Positions 44,509-52,485 of a stretch of 64,000 nucleotides of DNA are shown piece by piece (position 1 is the first letter of the stretch; the number at the start of each line of letters is the position of its first letter). Origin of the DNA: Acidimicrobiia bacterium (lineage in GTDB: Bacteria; Actinomycetota; Acidimicrobiia; Spongiisociales; UBA11373). A model generated the notes under the pieces. It worked only from the letters and a program-made list of their open reading frames with translations. It did no database searches and was not told the DNA's origin. Position numbers and translations under genes: made by a program. The DNA lies in the NCBI GenBank assembly GCA_029263095.1, contig JAJCYA010000030.1:1-64000 (forward strand). The letters run 5' to 3'.

Positions 44509-45450
44509 CTACGATCCTGCCTCTTGGCCGGTATCGGAACGAATCGAGTACGGCGGCTTGCCGAGGACGCGGGCATGTGTACGCGCCAGGTACCCGCCGA
44601 TCACACCCAGAGCAAAGAGCTGAACACCGGCGAACAGCGTGATGGCGCTAGCCAGGAACGCGAACCCTTCTATCGCCGTCTCGAAGAGGACTCTTCTCAC
44701 GACGACATACCCAAGGAGGCCGAACCCGGCGAGCATGAATAGGAATCCGACGAGGCTGGCAAACTGCAGGGGAGCAGTTGTGAATCCCGTCGCCATGTTG
44801 ATGGCGTGCCTCATCAGATCTCGCACCGTGTAGTTCGACCTGCCATGTCGCCGTACGCCATGTTCGATGTCGATGTACCCGAATCGCCCAGCACCCCAGG
44901 TCAGCAGGACATCGATCGAAACGAGCGATCCATCGAAGTGGGCAAACGAGTTGCGAACCTCGAGCCGAAAGGCCCGGAATGCGCCTAGATGTCGGGCGAC
45001 ATCGGAGCCGACCGTCCCCCGGAGTGCCAGCTTGGTGATCTTCGATGCCGCGTTCCGCAAGATCCCGTGGCGGCCCTTGCGGGACGAGCCGTAGACGACG
45101 TCGTACTCATCGAGAGCGTCGACGAGTCGCGAGATCTCCTCTGGTGGATGCTGTAGGTCGTCGTCGATGGTGACGACGCAGTCGTTCCCTGCGGCTCGGA
45201 TCCCGCATAGAAGCGCGTTGTGTTGACCGAAGTTTCGTGCGAGCTCTATGCCTCTAACGGTTTCGAATCTCTCGGCCAGGGACTGCACGACCGACCAGCT
45301 GGCGTCTCCGCTGCCGTCGTTGACCATGATGATCTCGTACGCGCCCACTCGAGCCTCCAGAGCAGCGACGAGGCGTTCGGTGAGTTCCGTCAGCGACAGT
45401 TCGGCGTTGAAGACGGGTACGACGACCGAAACTGACTGCGACGTGTTCAT
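44509..45450 (-). CDS. Polyprenyl-phosphate glycosyltransferase (ArnC/GtrB type)
   Basis: 313 residues. GT2 domain first (VSVVVPVFNAELSLTELTERL, IMVNDGSGDASW, TIDDDLQHPPEEI), then two C-terminal membrane helices (about 230-252 and 264-287: FASLVGFLFMLAGFGLLGYV and AITLFAGVQLFALGVIGGYLA). This is the layout of enzymes that load sugars such as Ara4N or glucose onto undecaprenyl phosphate. Flanking genes (RffA-like aminotransferase, GNAT) suggest an amino-deoxy sugar substrate. The ATG at 45450 lies 38 bases after the aminotransferase stop. Confidence 0.92.
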   Translation of the reverse strand: MNTSQSVSVVVPVFNAELSLTELTERLVAALEARVGAYEIIMVNDGSGDASWSVVQSLAERFETVRGIELARNFGQHNALLCGIRAAGNDCVVTIDDDLQHPPEEISRLVDALDEYDVVYGSSRKGRHGILRNAASKITKLALRGTVGSDVARHLGAFRAFRLEVRNSFAHFDGSLVSIDVLLTWGAGRFGYIDIEHGVRRHGRSNYTVRDLMRHAINMATGFTTAPLQFASLVGFLFMLAGFGLLGYVVVRRVLFETAIEGFAFLASAITLFAGVQLFALGVIGGYLARTHARVLGKPPYSIRSDTGQEAGS

Positions 45451-45488
45451 TGGGCGTGATTAAACCACGGTGCCCACTCGACTCCTTG

Positions 45489-46643
45489 CTAGATCGCCTG
45501 CCGGGCGAGACTCCTCAGGAGTCCTTCAACCACCCGATCGATCTCACTTTCGGCGAGGTCATTGAAGAACGGCAGCCGGATGAGACGCGAGCTCACGTCG
45601 TCCGTCACGGGACATTCACCTTCGCGGTCGGCGAAGCGGCGTCCCCCATCGGACGAATGGAGAGGGACGTAGTGGAACGTGGCGTAGATTCCGTCCTGTC
45701 GCAGATCGCTCAGCACCTTCGATCGGGTGTCGGCGTCGGGCACCAGGAGGTGGAAGAGGTGATACCCGCTCTCTCCGTCGAGTCGCGGTGCGGGAAGGCC
45801 GAGGCCGTACTCACCGGCGACAGGAACAAGTCTCTCCAGGTAGGTCTCGTAGATGCGTCGGCGCTTGGCGAGGATCACATCTCGCTTCTCGAGTTGGGCG
45901 AGGAGAAAGGCGGCGTTTAGGTCGGAGAGGCCGAATGAGGACCCGGTGTCGCGCCAGCTGTACTTGTCGACCTGCCCATCGAGGAAGCGCTGTCGGTTGG
46001 TGCCTTTGTCGAGGATGACGCGGGCTCGATCGACATCTGACTCTCGATTGATGATGAGTGCTCCGCCCTCACCACAGACAATGTTCTTGGTCTCGTGAAA
46101 GCTGAGTGCCGAGAATCGACCGAACGATCCAAGTGGCTTCCCTCGATGACTCCCGAACAGACCATGGGCGTTGTCCTCGATCAAGTCGACTCGGTCGTGC
46201 CCCTCCAAGACGGAGGTGAGGCCGTCGATATCGCAGGCGGCCCCTGCATAGTGGACTGCGATAACTGCCCGGGTCTGATCGTCGATTAGGCCCGCGACAT
46301 GCGCGGGATCAATCCCAAGCGTCCGGGGTTCGATATCTGCAAAGACGATCCGGAAGCCCTCCCTGGCGAATGCGAGCGCGGACGTCACGAAGGTGAACGA
46401 GGGCACGATGATCGTGTCGCCGGGGTTGCGGTCGAGGAGGATGGCGGACATTTCGAGTGCCGAGGTGCACGATGTCGTGAGGAGAATCTCTTCTGCGTCT
46501 AGTTCCTCACGCAACAGTGCTGCGGCTCGCTTCGAGAATGGACCTGAGGCGGAGGTATGTCCGTTGTCTATCGTCTCGCTGATGTATTCGAACTCCCGCC
46601 CCACGGCTGCAGGTCGGTTGAACGGGATCGTTGGGTCGGGCAC
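45489..46643 (-). CDS. rffA: dTDP-4-amino-4,6-dideoxygalactose-type transaminase (RffA/WecE family)
   Basis: 384 residues, fold-type I PLP enzyme of the DegT/DnrJ/EryC1 group. RffA hallmarks: the short PFNRP start, TTSCTSALEMSAILL, VVPSFTFVTSALAFAREG, EDNAHGLFGSHRGKPLGSFG and the PLP-Lys motif SFHETKNIVCGEGGAL. It aminates a dTDP-4-keto-6-deoxy sugar, whose precursor RmlB (32647-33705) supplies. GTG at 46643 has TACACT seven bases upstream, a leaderless-type promoter. It heads an operon with the GT2 and GNAT genes and diverges from the arabinosyltransferase array. Confidence 0.93.
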   Translation of the reverse strand: MPDPTIPFNRPAAVGREFEYISETIDNGHTSASGPFSKRAAALLREELDAEEILLTTSCTSALEMSAILLDRNPGDTIIVPSFTFVTSALAFAREGFRIVFADIEPRTLGIDPAHVAGLIDDQTRAVIAVHYAGAACDIDGLTSVLEGHDRVDLIEDNAHGLFGSHRGKPLGSFGRFSALSFHETKNIVCGEGGALIINRESDVDRARVILDKGTNRQRFLDGQVDKYSWRDTGSSFGLSDLNAAFLLAQLEKRDVILAKRRRIYETYLERLVPVAGEYGLGLPAPRLDGESGYHLFHLLVPDADTRSKVLSDLRQDGIYATFHYVPLHSSDGGRRFADREGECPVTDDVSSRLIRLPFFNDLAESEIDRVVEGLLRSLARQAI

Positions 46644-46650
46644 GGCGGTG

Positions 46651-46656
46651 AGTGTA
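46651..46656 (-). promoter_or_regulatory. Leaderless-type -10 hexamer for rffA
   Basis: TACACT is seven bases before the GTG at 46643 on the minus strand; no Shine-Dalgarno sequence is present. Confidence 0.45.
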
Positions 46657-46773
46657 TGAGGTACCCGATCAGGAAGGCGTCTCGCCGGGCCCGGTCCACC
46701 GGCAGGTGCGCGATTTGAGATACGAAGATTCGTGGGACGCCCGGCATCGTCTCCTGACCGGTTTCCCCGAACG

Positions 46774-49266
46774 ATGAGAGGGAGCCCCCTTGTCGATCGA
46801 TTCTCTGTCGCGTCCTCCCTCGTCGGATTGGTTGGCGCGATTTGGTTTGCCTTCGCACCCGTCCGTCAGGAGTCACTCGAGTTCACACTTCGGATGGAGG
46901 AAACATCTGAAACTAGAGACACTGCCGTTGCGCCGCTTGCTGTCGCTCGTCAGGAACCGGATCGACTGTCGGTCTCCATCCCATGCGGCGACCCGGGTTC
47001 TGGGTTTGTTTCAGCACGGGATCCTGATGGCTTTGAACTGGCTGGTGTGGGGCTGCAGTCTTCGCCGTTCAGACTGCCAGCCTTCGGCGACCCGGTACGA
47101 ATGGTTGTTGGCTTGGGAGGGGTGGACGTCGAGCTGGGGTCGACCCTGCTGCTCACCTCTGCCATTGACCCAGCGCGCGAGTGCATCGCTCACTTGACGT
47201 ATTGGAATGGGCGCTGGGACCTATCTGTTCAGGATCATTCAGAGTCTGCGGCGGCGGCCGGCCCTTGGTTCTCGGAAGCACAGGTCATTGGACCGGCAGT
47301 CTCGAGTTCGGTGTCGAGTGTGTCGGTTCACACGAGAGAGCTCGGATCGTCGCCGTCGGGTCTGCAGATCGCGCTCTTCATGCTGGCGATCAGCGGTGTG
47401 ATCGTTTCGATGTTGGCTGCAGTCAAGGCCACTGCGATTCGTACCGAATCGGTTTCGAGCGGTCACCGTTGGTTGCTGAGAAGGCCTGTTCAGTCAGTCG
47501 CGGCCGTCGATGTCGCCGTAGTGGTCACGTTGTTGGCTTGGCTGGTATTGCTGCCTCCCCAGATTGACGAGGGCTGGATCCGCGCGACTTCGAGGGCATA
47601 TGCCGCGAACGGCGACTTCATGCCTGTTTACGACGGCGTCGCGCCCGCGCCGCTGGGCTATTGGCTGTCATGGATCCAAACTGCGTGGATCAACCTCTCT
47701 CACTGGCCCTCACTCATGAGGTTGCTTCCGCTCACAGCCGGGATAGGAATCTGGGCCGGGTTGCGCTCGATCGGTCGCTCGTTCGACATCCCTGGATCGG
47801 GAGGTTCGCTTTGGCTAACCGCCGCTGTCTATGTGGTGGGGTTTGGGGCCTTTGGGATGACGCTGCGATCCGAGCCGATCGTCATGGCTCTCGTGACGGC
47901 ATCGGTTGCTATCGCAGTTCGCTTCGATCGTCGGCCGAGTTCGAGGTTGTTGGCAGCCTGGGCTGTGGTAGCTGCCTTGGCGCTCTCAGGTCACCCATCA
48001 GGAGTAGTGGTGCTGGCACCGCTGATCATCTCCTCGCCGAGCGTCTGGAGGTGGCTGACATCGAGCAGGTCGAACAGGATGTCAGCGATCGTCCATGGAT
48101 TGGGCCTCGCATCCCTCACCGTCCTTCTCACGTTCATGGACTCAAATGCGGGGATCAAGATGGAGTCCATCAGAACGTTCCGATCTGACGGTCAGCACGG
48201 GTTCGGGATCTTCGACGAGAAGCTGCGGTACGACTTCCTTGTTGACCATGGACCTGCGATGCATCGCTTCCTTGTGGTGATGTTGGTCTTCGCTGTGGGG
48301 GCACTGCTCATTCGGTCTCTCTCGCGGGATCGGGAGTCCGGATTCTCGGCACGGACCCTTGCGGTCGGCTTGTTGCTGCTGGCATTGACTCCTAGCAAGT
48401 GGTTCTGGCACTTCGGCGGGTTGGTGCCAATCGCCGCGTTGGCGGTGGCGGTTGAGTTTCGGGCCGCTCAAGGTTGGAGACGGATCGTTGTTCTGGGCGG
48501 GATGGTTGTTGCGATGACCTGGGTGTGGTCGGATGCCATCCCGTGGTCGGAGTTCGACCTGAGGACTCAGCGCTGGTGGCCAGGGGCCACGAATCTCGTA
48601 CCGTTCGATCTAGCCAATCCGATCAGCTGGATTGTTCTGGTGGTGTCGGTCTCGGCGATAACCGTCATGGTCATGCGTTGGCGACCGACGGCCGTGATAT
48701 GGACTTCGGTGGAGGCGACTGCGCTCCTGGCCGCCGGTCTCGTTATCGCCGTTACAGCTGCCATGTTCGTGCTGGATGTCGCTCGAACCGATGGATGGAC
48801 CTACGGCAAACAGAGTCTGTCGGAGCTGTTCGGTTCCGGTGACTGCGGGCTGGGAGAAGAGGTCCGTATCCCGGCGCGAGGGTCGGGAGAAGAAGGGGTC
48901 TTGTCATTGAGTGCTGGGAGTCTTGACACCGCTTCGTTGACGGACTGGATACCAGTGAGCGCGCTCGCAGCGGATTCATCGGCGGACGTCATGATCACTC
49001 CAGAGTTGTTGCAGTACTTCAGCTGCCTAGATCTCCCTCGGATCAATGATGGTGTAGTGGAACCTCCCGACGTGATGATGTTGACACCGGTGATCGCGTG
49101 GCAGACGACCTTTGTTTCTGCAGCCCTGTCCGATGACTACTACCGCATCCCGGCACCGGTGCCACCGCGCGGTGATGATGGTCGACTGATTGTCATCGTG
49201 AGTCACGAATACCTGACGGGGACTCCGGCTCGAGCCACCCACCAGTTCAAGATCGATTCCGGCTGA
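46774..49266 (+). CDS. Emb-like arabinosyltransferase, paralogue 1 (short, divergent)
   Basis: 830 residues from ATG 46774, aligning with the start of paralogue 2; a GTG at 46732 would add 14 residues. Emb features are present: an N-terminal helix, an extracytoplasmic beta domain (PLAVARQEPDRLSVSIPCG), TRELGSSPSGLQIALFMLA before the second helix, a catalytic-type loop IDEGWIRATSRAYAANGDF, about ten further helices, and LTPSKWFWHFGGL near residue 541. It differs from the other three copies in two ways: the acidic pair is Asp-Glu instead of Asp-Asp, and the C-terminal carbohydrate-binding sandwich is reduced to about 65 residues before the shared ending. It may be less active or a partner subunit. 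Confidence 0.85.
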   Translation: MRGSPLVDRFSVASSLVGLVGAIWFAFAPVRQESLEFTLRMEETSETRDTAVAPLAVARQEPDRLSVSIPCGDPGSGFVSARDPDGFELAGVGLQSSPFRLPAFGDPVRMVVGLGGVDVELGSTLLLTSAIDPARECIAHLTYWNGRWDLSVQDHSESAAAAGPWFSEAQVIGPAVSSSVSSVSVHTRELGSSPSGLQIALFMLAISGVIVSMLAAVKATAIRTESVSSGHRWLLRRPVQSVAAVDVAVVVTLLAWLVLLPPQIDEGWIRATSRAYAANGDFMPVYDGVAPAPLGYWLSWIQTAWINLSHWPSLMRLLPLTAGIGIWAGLRSIGRSFDIPGSGGSLWLTAAVYVVGFGAFGMTLRSEPIVMALVTASVAIAVRFDRRPSSRLLAAWAVVAALALSGHPSGVVVLAPLIISSPSVWRWLTSSRSNRMSAIVHGLGLASLTVLLTFMDSNAGIKMESIRTFRSDGQHGFGIFDEKLRYDFLVDHGPAMHRFLVVMLVFAVGALLIRSLSRDRESGFSARTLAVGLLLLALTPSKWFWHFGGLVPIAALAVAVEFRAAQGWRRIVVLGGMVVAMTWVWSDAIPWSEFDLRTQRWWPGATNLVPFDLANPISWIVLVVSVSAITVMVMRWRPTAVIWTSVEATALLAAGLVIAVTAAMFVLDVARTDGWTYGKQSLSELFGSGDCGLGEEVRIPARGSGEEGVLSLSAGSLDTASLTDWIPVSALAADSSADVMITPELLQYFSCLDLPRINDGVVEPPDVMMLTPVIAWQTTFVSAALSDDYYRIPAPVPPRGDDGRLIVIVSHEYLTGTPARATHQFKIDSG

Positions 49267-49497
49267 TCGCCTGGCGCTGCGGCTACCTCCGGCGGGCGAT
49301 CACTGGCTCTGGTTGCCGGCTCAGCGGCACACTGAGGAGTGAACCGACGTCCAAGTTGGGATAGATTCGCCGGGTTATGCCACCGCGGATCGACAAACTA
49401 GCCGTGCGGCCCACCTTGTACACGGCGGGACTGGAGAAGAGCTGAGGGTGAGAACTCGACCGGTCGCCTGGACCCGTCATCGCTCCTGGGGGTTGTC

Positions 49498-52485
49498 TTG
49501 AGACGACCGTGGTTGAGCGGAGCTCAGCTGGCGCTTGTGGCAGCGTTCGCTCTGGCCGCGGCGGTTGGCTTCGCGTTGAGCCCGGTGGAACAGGAAACCC
49601 ATACCTACTCCTATCAGCCCGGCGACCTCCAGGGGGCGGATCTGGTGGTTGCTCCATTGGCCTTGGCCAGGGTGACGCCGGACGTTCTCGAGGTCACACT
49701 TCCGTGTGACCAACCCGGCTCCTCATTCGAATCTATGGATATCTGGGTTTGGTGGTCTTCCCCTGGGGCCGAGCATTCACCGCTCCAGTTCCGCGATCTC
49801 GGAGAACGCCTGTTGCTCGCCACCGATGGCGATTCCGTGTTCATCGAAATCGGTGAGCGGGAGGTGATGCGTATCCCGGTGGGAGATACGGCGGATTGCG
49901 TCGCCGAGATGGACTACCGGAACGGAACTCTTCGGCTGGTCGTTGCTGGAAGCGAACAGGTCGCTGACGTCGAGTCGTTCCGGTTTGCCGAGGCGGCATT
50001 TGCCGGACCCGCCGCGACCAGCTCTGTGTCCGGAGCGATCGTGGAGACCCGTGAGCTGGGATCGAGCCCCTCGATTCTCCAGCTGATCTTGCTGGGGTTG
50101 GCGGTGCTACTGCTGGCCGTCGTGGGTCGCGAGATCATCATTCGCGGTGACGAACCGGGTGGGGCCGAGCGGCGTCGCGGTGGGTTCATTGGGCGGTTCC
50201 GCAGCTCATTGGGGATCGTCGACGCAACCGTGTTTGCCGTGTTGGCTGTTTGGCTGTTTCTGATCCCGACCAACATCGACGACGGTTTCACCGGCGCTAT
50301 TCAGCAGAGATACGACGCGTACGGCGACTTCTCGGGCATCTTCTCCAACAGCCTCGCGGCTCCGATCGGGTACTGGATCAACTGGCTGCAGCACCAGTGG
50401 CTCGGGATCACGGACGCTGCTCTTTGGGCCCGGCTGCCGGCACTGCTACTGGGACTGGCTACGTGGGCCGGCGTGCGCTCGATCGGACGTTCTGTAGGCA
50501 TCCCTGGTTCTGGAGGCTCAGTGTGGGTGATGGGGGCCGTATACGCGGTCGGATTCGGAGCGTGGGGGATGACGCTTCGACCCGAGCCGATGGTGGCGGC
50601 CCTGGTGGTGGCATCGCTCGTGCTGGCGCTCCGCTTCCGGGAGGGCCGACGCGGTTGGACCGTTGCTGTGTGGCTCCTGGTCGTAGCGTTGGGCCTCACT
50701 GTCCACCCGACGGGGCTGCTGGTCCTGGCGCCGGTGCTTGTCTCGTCGGTTGACCTGTGGCGTTGGTCCCGCTCGAGCCGGGAGGCCGCACATGTCTTTG
50801 GTGCGGGAGCGATGGTGCTCGGATCGTTGGTTGTTCTGCTCCTGCTCGTCGACTCGAACCTGTCGTCGCTCTTTGAGCGTCTCGACGCGGTCCGGGTGAG
50901 TGGTCTCCACAGCCAGTCGGCGATCGACGAGCTGACCAGGTACGACTTCCTCGATGAGACGCCGTACGCGACGGTGTTTGGGCGCCTCGGTGTCGCCTTC
51001 ATGCTGGTCGGCGTATTCGCCTTCCTAACCCGGAAGAAGATCAGAGGTGATGCTCGCAGTTTGATCGGGTGGTCGACGGTGGTCGGGCTTGGCCTGCTGG
51101 CTCTGGTTCCGAGCAAGTGGCCGGTCCACTTTGCGGGGCTGATAGGAATGGTGGCATTGCTGGTCGCTCTCGAGCTTCGGCGGTCGGGTTCCATCGAACC
51201 CGACCGCGGCCGAAGAGGTGTGTTCTCTTCGGGTCGGATCCGCCCCGCGCTCGTGTTGCTCGGCACCGTCGTGCTGCTGGCATTTGCCTGGTCGATCTCG
51301 CGACCGTGGACGGTGTTCGATCTGAGGACCGTGGATTGGTGGAGCGGGCTCGACCTCTCGGCCGTGTGGACCTGGGGAGTAGTCGGCATCGCGATAGCCG
51401 GGCTGATTGTTGCCCACCGCCGATGGCGCCAACCGCTGGGTGATAGTCCGGCCGAGTCGGTGGTGCTCATTGCTGCCTTGGCCGCGGTGGTGTTCACGGC
51501 GTCGGTGCTGGTGGTTGATACGGTGCGCACTGACGGTTGGACCTTCGGTCGCCAGACTGTCCAATCGCTGATCGGACGGCAGGGGTGCGGTTTGGGCGAC
51601 GAGATCATCGTTCCCGCCCCCGGTTCGCTTCGCGCTCTCGACGCCACTCAGGAGCGGGCATCGGCGGCTGCCGACGCGGTCGCAGTCGATATCGGGTTCG
51701 ATGGCCTCGGTGAGTTCATCTCCGGAGGGTTCTCACCGTCCAGTCTCAACGACGTTCGTCCGCTGGAGGGCATGGATGACGTGGGCAGCTGGGTGACGCT
51801 GCACGGCGCTGCGGGGGATATCAACACCGGCAGTTTCCGGACCGCTTGGCATCGGATCGGGCCGGGGGAGGACTCGCTGGCTTTGATGGTGATGGGTCTT
51901 CTCGAAGAGGCCTCGGGGAACGCGATTGCCGTGCAGTGGGGAGCGTCGACCGAGACGGGCGTCGAGAGCTTGGCCGTCGAGTCGGCGGGTACAGAGGGCT
52001 ACTTCACGGATTGGTCGCTCCGTACCTTCGCTGTCCCGAGGGGGGCCGATCGGATCCGCGTCCTCTTGCGCGATGTCACTTCCGGGGCGGGCGATGCGTG
52101 GGTGGCGTCGTCGGCCCCGCTCGCTGTTTCAACGGCATCGGTAGGAGAAGTCGTCGAGTCATTAGACCTCGACATCATGATCACTCCGCCGCTGGCGTTG
52201 TATTTCCCCTGCGTCCAGGTCCCCTTGTTTGCTGGGGCGGTCGTCTCTCCACCTGGGATGATGATCCAGATGTGGCAATCGCTATGGCAGCGCTCATTCG
52301 CCGCGGCGGCACTGGCGGATCGCTATTTCCGGGTGCCGCTCGCTCTCGATCCGCCGCCGCGCAACATCCAGATAGGTGCCCACGTGGGCGACGCCGACAA
52401 CTTCATCTTCGTCAGTCAGGAGTACTTGACCGGCCGATCTGCTCGAGCCGGTGCGGAGTTCGTGAGAGAGGTGGGCGATGACTGA
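49498..52485 (+). CDS. Emb-like arabinosyltransferase, paralogue 2
   Basis: 995 residues, close to mycobacterial Emb length (about 1,050-1,100). Order of parts: N-terminal helix, extracytoplasmic beta domain with LARVTPDVLEVTLPCDQPGSS, TRELGSSPSILQL, a GT-C membrane core with the catalytic Asp pair in NIDDGFTGAIQQRYDAYGDF (Asp261-262), VPSKWPVHFAG near 538, and a C-terminal carbohydrate-binding part from TDGWTFGRQTVQSLIG through GCGLGDEIIVP to EYLTGRSARA. Emb enzymes transfer arabinofuranose from decaprenyl-phosphoryl-arabinose outside the membrane. Starts at TTG 49498 after a GGGGG stretch. A 231-base gap with no clear signals separates it from paralogue 1; it overlaps paralogue 3 by eight bases. 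Confidence 0.88.
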   Translation: MRRPWLSGAQLALVAAFALAAAVGFALSPVEQETHTYSYQPGDLQGADLVVAPLALARVTPDVLEVTLPCDQPGSSFESMDIWVWWSSPGAEHSPLQFRDLGERLLLATDGDSVFIEIGEREVMRIPVGDTADCVAEMDYRNGTLRLVVAGSEQVADVESFRFAEAAFAGPAATSSVSGAIVETRELGSSPSILQLILLGLAVLLLAVVGREIIIRGDEPGGAERRRGGFIGRFRSSLGIVDATVFAVLAVWLFLIPTNIDDGFTGAIQQRYDAYGDFSGIFSNSLAAPIGYWINWLQHQWLGITDAALWARLPALLLGLATWAGVRSIGRSVGIPGSGGSVWVMGAVYAVGFGAWGMTLRPEPMVAALVVASLVLALRFREGRRGWTVAVWLLVVALGLTVHPTGLLVLAPVLVSSVDLWRWSRSSREAAHVFGAGAMVLGSLVVLLLLVDSNLSSLFERLDAVRVSGLHSQSAIDELTRYDFLDETPYATVFGRLGVAFMLVGVFAFLTRKKIRGDARSLIGWSTVVGLGLLALVPSKWPVHFAGLIGMVALLVALELRRSGSIEPDRGRRGVFSSGRIRPALVLLGTVVLLAFAWSISRPWTVFDLRTVDWWSGLDLSAVWTWGVVGIAIAGLIVAHRRWRQPLGDSPAESVVLIAALAAVVFTASVLVVDTVRTDGWTFGRQTVQSLIGRQGCGLGDEIIVPAPGSLRALDATQERASAAADAVAVDIGFDGLGEFISGGFSPSSLNDVRPLEGMDDVGSWVTLHGAAGDINTGSFRTAWHRIGPGEDSLALMVMGLLEEASGNAIAVQWGASTETGVESLAVESAGTEGYFTDWSLRTFAVPRGADRIRVLLRDVTSGAGDAWVASSAPLAVSTASVGEVVESLDLDIMITPPLALYFPCVQVPLFAGAVVSPPGMMIQMWQSLWQRSFAAAALADRYFRVPLALDPPPRNIQIGAHVGDADNFIFVSQEYLTGRSARAGAEFVREVGDD

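Noticed and set aside
49267-49497. Promoter or small gene in the 231-base gap between Emb paralogues 1 and 2
   Set aside because: No convincing -35/-10 pair, ribosome site or conserved short frame could be seen.
50301-51647. 448-codon frame opposite Emb paralogue 2
   Set aside because: It is a Pro/Ser/Thr/Arg-rich shadow typical of the antisense of hydrophobic GC-rich genes, and similar shadows appear opposite paralogues 3 and 4.
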